Assembly: GCA_022842305.1 (NCBI GenBank)
Contig: JALHPY010000003.1
Coordinates: 1 to 64,000, forward strand
Length of the DNA stretch: 64,000 nucleotides
Source of the DNA: Rubrivivax sp.
Lineage (GTDB): Bacteria; Pseudomonadota; Gammaproteobacteria; Burkholderiales; Burkholderiaceae_C
Reading direction: 5' to 3'
The position numbers and the translations under genes are program-made. The notes under the pieces are model-generated. The model worked only from the letters and a program-made list of their open reading frames with translations. It was not told the origin of the DNA and ran no database searches. Positions 45,030 to 53,111 of this stretch are shown here, in pieces (the stretch's first letter is position 1; the number at the start of each line of letters is the position of its first letter).

Positions 45030-46346
45030 TTGAAAGTCTCGATCTTCGGCCTCGGCTACGTCGGCGCCGTTTCCTGTGCCTGCCTGCCCGAACTCGGGCA
45101 CGAGGTGGTGGGTGTGGACATCAACCCCCTCAAGGTGCAGATGATCGGCGCCGGCCAGTCACCGGTGGTCGAGGAAGGCATAGACGAGCTCATCGCCGCT
45201 GCCGTGCGCGCCGGCCGCCTGCGCGCCACACTGGACCTGGCCGAAGCGGTGCACGCCACCGATGTCTCGCTGATCTCGGTGGCCACGCCGGCGTTGGCCA
45301 ACTTCATGCCCGACCTGCGCGCGCTCGACGCCGTGATGCGCGCCATCGGCGAGGCCCTGCGCAGCAAGGACAGCCACCATACCATCGTCATCCGCAGCAC
45401 CGTGGCCCCGGGCACCACCGAGGGCCGCATCCGCACGCTGCTGGAAGAGGCCGCCGGCCGCGCCGTGGGCGACCGCCTGTCGCTGGTCTTCAACCCCGAG
45501 TTCCTGCGCGAAGGCTCGTCGGTAGCCGACTTCCACCAGCCGCCGCAGACCATCATCGGCAGCATCGACGACGAGGGCTTCGAAGTCATGAAGCGCCTGT
45601 ACGAAGGCCTGCCCGGCGCATTCGTGCGCACTTCGGTGGGCGTGGCCGAATCGGTCAAGTACCTGTGCAACGTGTTCCATGCGCTGAAGATCGTGTTCGC
45701 CAACGAGGCCGGCTCGGTGCTCAAGGGCTGCGGCTTGGACGGGCGCGAGGTGCTGGACATTTTTTGCCGCGACACCCAGCTCAACATCTCGCGTGTCTAC
45801 CTGCGCCCCGGCTTCGCCTTCGGCGGCAGTTGCTTGCCCAAGGAAGTGAAGGGCTTCCTGACGCTGGCGCGCGAACGCCAGATCCAGATTCCCGTGCTGG
45901 GCGGCCTGCTCGACAGCAACCAGGCCCACATCGACCGCGCCTACGAGATGATCGCCAGCGCCGGCCGCAAGCCGGTGGCCTTGTTCGGCCTGGCCTTCAA
46001 GCCCGGCACTGACGACATGCGCGATTCGCCCCTGGTGGCGCTGGCCGAGCGCCTGATCGGCAAGGGTTTCGATCTGGCCATCTTCGACAGCTTCGTCAAG
46101 GTGAGCCGCCTGCTGGGCAAGAACAAGGAATTCATCGACCGCGAGATCCCGCACCTCGACCGTCTGCTGAAAGACTCACCCGAGGCAGCGCTGCACGGGG
46201 CCGAGGTGGTGGTGATCGGCCATGCCGACGCCGAAACCCGCGCCACCATCATTCGCCGCGCCGCTGGCTGCCGGGTGGTCGACCTTTCGGGCTATGCCGA
46301 CCTGCGCGCCGCCAGCTTTGCCGGCTATGAAGGCATCTGCTGGTGA
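45030..46346 (+). CDS. UDP-glucose/GDP-mannose 6-dehydrogenase family (AlgD-like)
   Basis: Protein of 438 residues. The start is TTG with a strong ribosome site. The NAD motif is VSIFGLGYVGAVSCACLPEL, with NPEFLREGSSVADF in the middle and the catalytic Cys in FAFGGSCLPKEVKGF. The FGGSCLPKEV form is shared by GDP-mannose 6-dehydrogenase AlgD and some UDP-glucose dehydrogenases, so the substrate is not settled. It gives a second uronic-acid precursor beside TviB. The stop overlaps the GTG of the next glycosyltransferase. Confidence 0.9.
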   Translation: MKVSIFGLGYVGAVSCACLPELGHEVVGVDINPLKVQMIGAGQSPVVEEGIDELIAAAVRAGRLRATLDLAEAVHATDVSLISVATPALANFMPDLRALDAVMRAIGEALRSKDSHHTIVIRSTVAPGTTEGRIRTLLEEAAGRAVGDRLSLVFNPEFLREGSSVADFHQPPQTIIGSIDDEGFEVMKRLYEGLPGAFVRTSVGVAESVKYLCNVFHALKIVFANEAGSVLKGCGLDGREVLDIFCRDTQLNISRVYLRPGFAFGGSCLPKEVKGFLTLARERQIQIPVLGGLLDSNQAHIDRAYEMIASAGRKPVALFGLAFKPGTDDMRDSPLVALAERLIGKGFDLAIFDSFVKVSRLLGKNKEFIDREIPHLDRLLKDSPEAALHGAEVVVIGHADAETRATIIRRAAGCRVVDLSGYADLRAASFAGYEGICW

Positions 46347-47581
46347 CCACCCGCAAGCCGCGCCTGCTGTTCGTCTCGCCGGTCTTTCTGTTTCCCAATG
46401 ATGCCGGTGGGAAGATCCGCACGACCAATGTGCTCAAGGGCCTGAAGGGTGGAGCCTTCGAACTCACGTTGCTGGCCCCCGCAGCGGGCGAACAGCCGCA
46501 GGTCTGGGCCGAGGCCCTGGGTACGGTGTGTGACGAGTTCCGTGCCTGGCCCGCGGGCAGCAGCCTGCCGCGCTGGCGCCGCGCCGCCGACCTGCTGGGC
46601 CGGCTGCCGGTGAACGTGGCCGCCGACCGCCGGCCGCCGGCCGTGGCCGCGGTGCAGGCGGCGCTGGCGCGCGGCGGCTTCGACCTGGTGGTGTTCGACT
46701 TCGTGCACGCCGCGGTGCTGAAGCCCGCGCGCGTGGACGCGGCCACCGTCTGCTTCACGCACAACGTCGAGGCCGAGATCTTTGCGCGTCACGCGCAGCA
46801 GGCGGCCAACCCCTTGCTTGCAGCCATGTGGCGCTCGCAGCACCGCAAGATGCAGCGCTTCGAGGGCGCGGTGCTGCGCGACTTCACCCAGGTGGTGGCG
46901 GTGTCCGAGCGCGACGCGCAACAGTTCCGGCAGGCCTACGGACTGCAGGCCGTGTCCACCATCCCCACCGGTGTGGACCTGGACCACTTTGCCTGGCAGG
47001 CGCCGCGCCAGGACGGGCTGCCCACCGTGGTCTTTACCGGCTCGATGGACTGGGAAGCCAACAAGGACGGCGTGCGCCATTTCCTGGACGACATCTGGCC
47101 GCGCGTGAAGGCCGGGCTGCCCGAGGCGCGCTTCGTCGTCGTCGGCCGCAACCCGCCGCCGGCGCTGGTGGAACGCGCTGCGGCCCTGCCGGGCGTGTCG
47201 TTCACCGGCTTCGTGGACGACGTGCGGCCCCACGTGCACGGCGCGCAGGTCTTCGTGATTCCGCTGCGCGTGGGTGGTGGCACACGCATCAAGGCCTTCG
47301 AGGCCATGGCCATGGGCTGCCCGGTGGTGTCCACCACACTGGGCATCGAAGGCCTGGACGTGGAAGAGGGCGCGCACTACCTGCGGGCAGATGACGCCGC
47401 CGCCTTTGCCGCCGCCGTGTTGCGCCTGCTGCAGCAGCCGCAACAATGCGCCCAGATCTCACGCGGCGCACGCGGTTTCGTCGAGGCCCGCTTCGGCCAC
47501 CAGGTGGCGGCGCAGGCCTTCGAGCGCATCTGCCTGGACGCGCTTCAGGTGTGGCGCGGCGCTGCACGCGCGGCGGCCTAG
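46343..47581 (+). CDS. Glycosyltransferase family 4 protein
   Basis: GT-B enzyme of 412 residues. The N-terminus LLFVSPVFLFPNDAGGKIRT resembles the stp1-type family. It has CFTHNVEAEIFARHA, VFTGSMDWEANKDGVRHFLD and the donor-site segment PLRVGGGTRIKAFEAMAMG. The GTG start overlaps the dehydrogenase stop (GTGA). The product is cytoplasmic and adds a sugar in the repeat unit. Donor is unknown. Confidence 0.88.
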   Translation: MTTRKPRLLFVSPVFLFPNDAGGKIRTTNVLKGLKGGAFELTLLAPAAGEQPQVWAEALGTVCDEFRAWPAGSSLPRWRRAADLLGRLPVNVAADRRPPAVAAVQAALARGGFDLVVFDFVHAAVLKPARVDAATVCFTHNVEAEIFARHAQQAANPLLAAMWRSQHRKMQRFEGAVLRDFTQVVAVSERDAQQFRQAYGLQAVSTIPTGVDLDHFAWQAPRQDGLPTVVFTGSMDWEANKDGVRHFLDDIWPRVKAGLPEARFVVVGRNPPPALVERAAALPGVSFTGFVDDVRPHVHGAQVFVIPLRVGGGTRIKAFEAMAMGCPVVSTTLGIEGLDVEEGAHYLRADDAAAFAAAVLRLLQQPQQCAQISRGARGFVEARFGHQVAAQAFERICLDALQVWRGAARAAA

Positions 47582-47603
47582 GGCCGCCCGACGCAGGGTA
47601 GGT

Positions 47604-48839
47604 ATGGGCCGCAAGTTCCGCACGCTGCTGTTTTCGACCCTGTATCCGAGCAGCGAGCGGCCGCTGCATGGCATCTTCGTCGAGACGCGGCTGCGTGAGC
47701 TGTTGAAGAGCGATGCAGTCGAAACCCGCGTCGTGGCGCCGGTGCCGTGGTTCTACTCCACAGATCCACGCCACGGCGACTATGCGGCGATGGCGCGGAC
47801 ACCGGCTCGGGAGCGGCGTGAGGGTATAGAGGTATGGCATCCTCGCTATGTCGCGATTCCCAGGGTCGGCATGTCGCCTGCGCCGCTGCTGCTGGCCATG
47901 GGTGCGCGGGCGACGCTGGCGCGCGCGATCCAGGAAGGATTCGACTTCGATCTCATCGACGCGCATTACTACTATCCCGACGGTGTCGCGGCGGCGCTGC
48001 TGGCGCGCTGGTTCCGCCGGCCCTTCATCGTCACGGCGCGCGGCAGCGACGTCAACCAGATCGGCGAATTCGCCGCGCCGCGGGCCATGATCCGCTGGGC
48101 GGCGCGGCGGGCTCACGCCTCGGTCGCCGTGAGCCGGGCGCTGGCGCAGCGGCTCGTCGATCTGGGCGCCCCGGCCGACTCGGTCCAGGTGCTGTCCAAC
48201 GGCGTCGATACCGACCGTTTCAGGCCCGAAGAACGCATGCAGGCGCGCGCCCGGCTCGGCCTGGGCATCGGCACCGATCCGCTGATCCTTTCCGTAGGCA
48301 ACCTGCTACCCGTGAAGCGGCACGATTTCGTCATCGAAGCGCTGGCGCAGATCCGACGGGTGCACCCTCGGGCGCAACTGGCGGTGGTCGGGGCCGGCCC
48401 CTTGCGTGAAGGGCTTGCGGCGCGGGCGCGCGAACTGGGCCTGGCGCAGGCCGTGCATCTGGTGGGCGCCGTCGAACAACCGCTGATGCGCTGGTGGTAC
48501 AGCGCGGCGGACGTGCTGGCCCTGGCCTCGACGCGCGAAGGGTGGCCCAACGTCTTGCTGGAGGCCCTGGCCTGCGGCACCGCCGTGGTGGCCTCGCGCG
48601 TGGGCGGGGTGGCCGAAATTCTCGACGGCTGCAGCGCAGCCTTGGCAATCGACCTGGCAGATCCGCAGGATCTTGCTGATGCCCTGCTCGCGCGGCTGGG
48701 GCTCGAGCCCGATCGCGACGCAGCATGGCGGCACGCGCAGCAGGCCAACTGGTCGCGCACCAGCGAGGGGCAATTGCGGCTCTTCGAGTCAGCCGTGGGC
48801 GCGGTGGCCGGCCGCACACGGCAGGGAGCCGGCGCGTGA
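47604..48839 (+). CDS. Glycosyltransferase family 4 protein
   Basis: GT-B enzyme of 411 residues. It begins with FRTLLFSTLYPSSERPLHG and has DLIDAHYYYPDGVAAALLA, RGSDVNQIGEFA, SVGNLLPVKRHDFVIEAL, and the donor site STREGWPNVLLEALACGT. ATG at 47604 lies 22 bases after the previous stop; the frame upstream is a shadow of the previous gene. The stop overlaps GTG of the O-ligase gene. It is likely to act in the same repeat-unit pathway. Confidence 0.88.
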   Translation: MGRKFRTLLFSTLYPSSERPLHGIFVETRLRELLKSDAVETRVVAPVPWFYSTDPRHGDYAAMARTPARERREGIEVWHPRYVAIPRVGMSPAPLLLAMGARATLARAIQEGFDFDLIDAHYYYPDGVAAALLARWFRRPFIVTARGSDVNQIGEFAAPRAMIRWAARRAHASVAVSRALAQRLVDLGAPADSVQVLSNGVDTDRFRPEERMQARARLGLGIGTDPLILSVGNLLPVKRHDFVIEALAQIRRVHPRAQLAVVGAGPLREGLAARARELGLAQAVHLVGAVEQPLMRWWYSAADVLALASTREGWPNVLLEALACGTAVVASRVGGVAEILDGCSAALAIDLADPQDLADALLARLGLEPDRDAAWRHAQQANWSRTSEGQLRLFESAVGAVAGRTRQGAGA

Positions 48840-50155
48840 GGGACCTCCTGATCCTAGTCCTGCTGGTCGTGCCGACCCTGTGGGCGCTGCGGCGGCCCTG
48901 GATCGGCGTGATCACCTGGACAGTGGTCAGCCTGATGAGCCCGCATACGCAGTTCGGTTATTCGGCCGCCGGCTGGCCGGTGGCCACCGGCGTCGCCGTT
49001 TGCACGCTGTTGGGGATTCTGGTCACCAAAGACAAGCAGAACCCGATGCTTGGGGCGGCTGCATGGTGGCTGCTGGTGTTCGTGGCCTGGATCACCATCA
49101 CCTTGCCCTTCTCGATCTACTTCGACGACAGCTACCCGCTGTGGGAGCGGTCGATGAAGATCTACCTCATGGTGTTCGTGACGATCGCGCTGCTGACCGA
49201 CTATCACAAGCTGATGGTCTTTATCTGGGCCAACGTCATCTCGATCGCCTTCTACGGCGTCAAGGGCGGCATCTTCACGATCCTGTCGGGTGGCGCCCAC
49301 CGGGTCTGGGGACCGGGCGGATTCATCGAAGGCAACAACGAGGTCGCGCTGGCCGTGATCACGGTGGTGCCATTGATGCGATTCCTGCTGTATCGCCTGG
49401 AGAAGCCGAGCGCCAGGTTGGCGATGATTGCCGCGATCGGTTTGTGCCTGATGATGACGCTGGGCACCCAGTCGCGCGGCGCGCTGGTCGGCATCGGCGC
49501 AATGGTGACCTACCTGTGGTTCCGCGGTGAGAACAAGTTGCAGTGGGGTGTCCTCATCGTGGTCGTCTCGATCGTCGGCCTGTCGCTCATGCCCGATGCC
49601 TGGTGGGAGCGGATGAGCACGATCAAGACCTACGAGGCCGATGCCTCGGCCATGGGCCGCATCAATGCCTGGTGGATGGCCTTCAACCTGGCCAAGGACC
49701 GGATCTTCGGCGGTGGCTTCATGGTCTGGACCGGCACGCTCTTTCAGCTGTACGCGCCTGTGCCTGAAGACCCCCATGCCGCGCACAGCATCTACTTCCA
49801 GGTGATGGGCGAACATGGCTTCATCGGCTTCGGCATCTTCGTCGCCATCGGCGCGGCCACCTGGTTCGTGTCGCGGGACCTGAGAAAGATCGCGCGCCAT
49901 CACCCGGAACTGCGCTGGGCCGGCGAACTGGGTGCCATGGTTCAGGTCAGCATGATCGGCTACGCGATCACCGGCGCCTTTCTCAGCCTGGCCTACTATG
50001 ACCTGCCCTACAACGTGATGGCCATCGCCCTGGTTGCGCGCAAGCTGGCCAACGAGGAAGTCCGCAAGCTGGCGCTGCCGCGCCGCCCGGCCCCGGCAGG
50101 GGCAGGGCCCAGGGCGGAGGCTGGGCTTGGAGCGAGAGCGGGGCCCGGGCCATGA
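48836..50155 (+). CDS. O-antigen/O-glycosylation ligase-like membrane protein, exosortase A system-associated
   Basis: Polytopic membrane protein of 439 residues with about ten helices. Conserved parts are FSIYFDDSYPLWERSMKIY, HRVWGPGGFIEGNNEVALA, LGTQSRGALVG and PHAAHSIYFQVMGEHGFIG. The last lies in the large periplasmic loop that holds the ligase site in the WaaL/Wzy superfamily. The family has been proposed to attach glycan to PEP-CTERM proteins, which are Ser/Thr-rich, but proof is lacking. GTG start overlaps the preceding stop. The C-terminal tail is Ala/Gly/Pro-rich and poorly conserved. Confidence 0.9.
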   Translation: MRDLLILVLLVVPTLWALRRPWIGVITWTVVSLMSPHTQFGYSAAGWPVATGVAVCTLLGILVTKDKQNPMLGAAAWWLLVFVAWITITLPFSIYFDDSYPLWERSMKIYLMVFVTIALLTDYHKLMVFIWANVISIAFYGVKGGIFTILSGGAHRVWGPGGFIEGNNEVALAVITVVPLMRFLLYRLEKPSARLAMIAAIGLCLMMTLGTQSRGALVGIGAMVTYLWFRGENKLQWGVLIVVVSIVGLSLMPDAWWERMSTIKTYEADASAMGRINAWWMAFNLAKDRIFGGGFMVWTGTLFQLYAPVPEDPHAAHSIYFQVMGEHGFIGFGIFVAIGAATWFVSRDLRKIARHHPELRWAGELGAMVQVSMIGYAITGAFLSLAYYDLPYNVMAIALVARKLANEEVRKLALPRRPAPAGAGPRAEAGLGARAGPGP

Positions 50156-51165
50156 GCATCGGCAACCACGGCCCCGGTACACATGCACTGGGCGACGTCG
50201 CACTACGCTCGGCGTTGCATGCGCTGTCATCCTCTGGCCCCCACGGTCGGCTCTCGATCGCCATTTTCCACCGCGTGCTGGCCGAACCAGACCCGATCTT
50301 CCCCGACGAACTCGACCGCGCCGGCTTCGATCGGGTGTGCGCCTGGCTCGCCGCCTGGTTCGAGGTGCTGCCGCTGGACGAGGCGGTTAGGCGGTTGGTG
50401 CGCGGCGAACTCCCGCCCAGAGCGCTGGCGATCACCTTCGACGACGGCTACGCCGACAACCACGATGTCGCGCTGCCGGTGCTGCGCGCGCATGGTCTGC
50501 CGGCCACCTTCTTCATCGCCACCGGGTACCTGGACGGCGGCCGCATGTGGAACGACACGGTGGTGGAGTCGGTGCGCCGTTGCGCCGCTGGCGAACTGGA
50601 CCTGCGGGGCCTTGAACTCCCCCTGCCCGACGCGTTCCGGCTCGACAGCGCAGCCGCCCGCCGCGCCGCCATCGACGCACTGCTACTGGCCACCAAATAC
50701 CTGCCCCCAGCCGAGCGCCTGGCTGCGGTGGGACGCATCGCCGAACGTGCCGGCGCCGCGTTGCCGAGCACGCTGATGATGAGCTCTGCGCAGGTGCGGG
50801 CCATGGCTGATGCCGGCATGCAGATCGGCGCCCACACCGTGTCTCACCCCATCCTGGCCCGGCTGGACGACGGCCAGGCGCTGGACGAGATGGTGCGCAG
50901 CAAGGCGCGGCTGGAGGAACTGCTGGCGCGCCCGGTGACCTTGTTCGCCTATCCCAACGGGCGCCCCGGCCGTGACTACCTGCCCCGTGACGTGGCGCTG
51001 GCGCAGCAGGCGGGCTTCGTGGCCGCGGTCAGCACCTCGCCTGGCGCAGCACGCAGGGGGGACGACCCTTTCCAGCTGCCGCGCTTCACGCCATGGGATC
51101 GCACGCGCCTGGCTTTCGGCGCGCGCATGGCGCGCAATCTGCTGTCGGCCCGCATCGGCCGCTGA
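50152..51165 (+). CDS. Polysaccharide deacetylase family protein
   Basis: NodB-fold protein of 337 residues, different from the one at 35858. It has SIAIFHRVLAEPDPIFPDEL, the catalytic AITFDDGYADNHDVALP, TFFIATGYLDGGRMWND and the metal His motif IGAHTVSHPILA. The ATG overlaps the ligase stop (ATGA), placing it as last gene of the series that began at 28663. No signal peptide is seen. The convergent asparagine-synthetase-like gene ends 3 bases away. Confidence 0.9.
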   Translation: MSIGNHGPGTHALGDVALRSALHALSSSGPHGRLSIAIFHRVLAEPDPIFPDELDRAGFDRVCAWLAAWFEVLPLDEAVRRLVRGELPPRALAITFDDGYADNHDVALPVLRAHGLPATFFIATGYLDGGRMWNDTVVESVRRCAAGELDLRGLELPLPDAFRLDSAAARRAAIDALLLATKYLPPAERLAAVGRIAERAGAALPSTLMMSSAQVRAMADAGMQIGAHTVSHPILARLDDGQALDEMVRSKARLEELLARPVTLFAYPNGRPGRDYLPRDVALAQQAGFVAAVSTSPGAARRGDDPFQLPRFTPWDRTRLAFGARMARNLLSARIGR

Positions 51166-51168
51166 GGG

Positions 51169-52848
51169 TCAGCGCTCCAGGCGCCAGTCGGGCCGGTGGT
51201 GGCGGAACCACTGTTCCAGCATCATCAGGATCCACACCATTTCGCCGAAGAACCCGGGGTGCTCGGGCAGATGGCGTTCGAAGAGCGCGTCGATGAACTC
51301 GGGCTGGATCACGCCGCGCGTGGCGAAGCCGCGCAGTGAATCGCGCGCCAGCGCGTGCAGGCCCGCGTGGCGCATGGCCCACACGCCGAAGGGCAGGCCG
51401 AAGCCATGCTTTTGCTTGGAGATGATCGCGTCGGGCAGGAAGCCGCGCAGTGCCTCCTTGAAAAACCAGCGCAGCTTCAGTCCGCGCAACTTGTAGCTCG
51501 ACGGCAGGCGCGCCGAGAAGTCGACCACCGCCTGCTCGAGGAAGGGGTATCCCACCGAGACGCCGGCGAGATCGGTGCTGCCGCGCACCTTGGGCAGGTC
51601 GTTCTCTGCCAGCGTGTAGCGCCAGTCGTAGGCCAGCATCTGGTTGATGTCGCTCGCGCCGGCGGCCTCGGCCCAGACCCGGCGCTCCTGCTCTTGTGGA
51701 TCGGCGGTGTCGATCTGGCTGGCGAAGGCGGCGGTCAGCATCGACGGCAGGCCCAGGCGATGCAGCAGGTTGTAGGTCTGCAGCCGATCTGGCATGGGCA
51801 CGCGCGCCTGGCGCACGTAGCTCGCGCCCTTGCGCAACAGCGGGATGCGATCGAGCAAGCCGCGGTCGGTGAGCGGCTCGATCAGGCCGTTGCGCAGCGC
51901 CGCCGGCACCTGGCCGTACCAGCCGAACACGCGCTGCTTGGCGTAACGCGTGTTGCCGCCGAACAGTTCGTCGCCGCCGTCGCCTGCCAGCATTCGCGTC
52001 ACGCCGTCCTGGCGGGCGCGCAGGGCGCAGTAGTAGGCCGGCAGCGCCGACGAGTTGCCGAAGGGCTGGTCGTGGTGGGCGGCCACTGCGGGGATGCTGC
52101 GTACCAGGTCGTCGGGGGTGACGTAGTACTCGTGGTGATCGGTGGCGAAGTGGCGCGCGGCGATGCGCGCGAACTCCATCTCGTCGTAGCCCTCGGCCTC
52201 GAAACCGATGGAATAGGTGGCTGGCGCGCGCCCCGAGACCTGCGCGATGAGGCCGGCGACCGTGGAACTGTCGGTGCCGCCACTGAGAAAGGCCGCCGGG
52301 CGCGTGTCGTCCAGCTGCGCTGCCACGGCATCGGCCAGCACACGCCTGAACTCGTCGCGCGCGGCCGCGAAGGACGCGAACGGCCGCTCGTCGAATGCCG
52401 GCTTCCAGTAAGGGGCTTCCTCGAGGCGCCCGTCGGCGAAAGTGGCATAGTGCCCTGGCGGCAACCGATGCACGCCGCGGAACACCGTGCGGGGCGAGGG
52501 AATCGCGTGGTGGTAGAGGTAGTCGAACAGCGCCTGCGGGTCGATCTCGGCATCCCGGCCCCCCAGCTCGGCGGCGCTTTCGGCCCAGCGGAACTCGTTG
52601 CCGTCGACCCGGTAGCACATCGAACGCGTCGCAAAGCGGTCCACGGCCAGGAAGGCGCGGCCCGATTCGTCGGTGAACCCGACACAGAAGTGGCCCTGCG
52701 CGGCTGCCGCTGCTGCGGCAGCGGGGGCCGATCCCGCCAGGGCCGCACGCCAGGCGGCCGCTGCGCCGTCGCGCGACTCGACGGCAGAGCCTTCGGGGCT
52801 GCAGAAGCGGGGCTGGCCTTTGAACAACGGGGCTGAGGGTTCTTGCAT
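51169..52848 (-). CDS. Asparagine-synthetase-like protein lacking the glutaminase cysteine
   Basis: Protein of 559 residues. The synthetase domain is intact: PP-loop LSGGTDSSTVAGL, AGDGGDELFGGNTRYAKQ, and KHGFGLPFGVW near the end. The N-terminal domain keeps the fold (GHFCVGFTDESGRAFLAVDR) but the protein starts MQEPSAPLFKGQP, so Cys2 of class II amidotransferases is missing. It may use free ammonia, another donor, or adenylate a carboxylate as lasso-peptide cyclases do. ATG at 52848 is preferred; an upstream start would add a segment with no similarity. The gene is divergent to the Tat lipoprotein gene. Confidence 0.85.
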   Translation of the reverse strand: MQEPSAPLFKGQPRFCSPEGSAVESRDGAAAAWRAALAGSAPAAAAAAAAQGHFCVGFTDESGRAFLAVDRFATRSMCYRVDGNEFRWAESAAELGGRDAEIDPQALFDYLYHHAIPSPRTVFRGVHRLPPGHYATFADGRLEEAPYWKPAFDERPFASFAAARDEFRRVLADAVAAQLDDTRPAAFLSGGTDSSTVAGLIAQVSGRAPATYSIGFEAEGYDEMEFARIAARHFATDHHEYYVTPDDLVRSIPAVAAHHDQPFGNSSALPAYYCALRARQDGVTRMLAGDGGDELFGGNTRYAKQRVFGWYGQVPAALRNGLIEPLTDRGLLDRIPLLRKGASYVRQARVPMPDRLQTYNLLHRLGLPSMLTAAFASQIDTADPQEQERRVWAEAAGASDINQMLAYDWRYTLAENDLPKVRGSTDLAGVSVGYPFLEQAVVDFSARLPSSYKLRGLKLRWFFKEALRGFLPDAIISKQKHGFGLPFGVWAMRHAGLHALARDSLRGFATRGVIQPEFIDALFERHLPEHPGFFGEMVWILMMLEQWFRHHRPDWRLER

Positions 52849-52967
52849 GGGCAGGCGCACTGGGCTAAACCTCGCATTGTCGGCGTTCGGCGGTCCTTGC
52901 CCGGCGCAGCAATTCACGCCGCCGCCGACCGCGCCTGCCAAGCAAGTCCCGTGAACGCGGGGCAAAA

Positions 52968-52984
52968 TGTCACCATTTCGTACC
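52968..52984. promoter_or_regulatory. Weak operator-like repeat between divergent genes
   Basis: TGTCACCATTTCGTACC matches 11 of 17 positions of the 24955 site read in the same sense. It lies between the asparagine-synthetase-like gene and the Tat lipoprotein gene. A sequence TTGGCAGGAAAATGGGC at 53011-53027 has GG and GC 11 rather than 10 bases apart, so it is not a good sigma-54 promoter. Confidence 0.25.
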
Positions 52985-53111
52985 TCAATTGGGGGGTTGA
53001 CGGCGCGGACTTGGCAGGAAAATGGGCCATGTCCCTTTTCAGGGATGGCCGAAGACTGACAAGGTTTCGATGGCGCCTGCGGGTGCCTGGCAATTGAGCA
53101 TGGTGGTAAAG

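Noticed and set aside
53011-53027. Sigma-54 promoter before the large Tat lipoprotein
   Set aside because: GG and GC are 11 bases apart instead of 10, and the TTGC half is missing.
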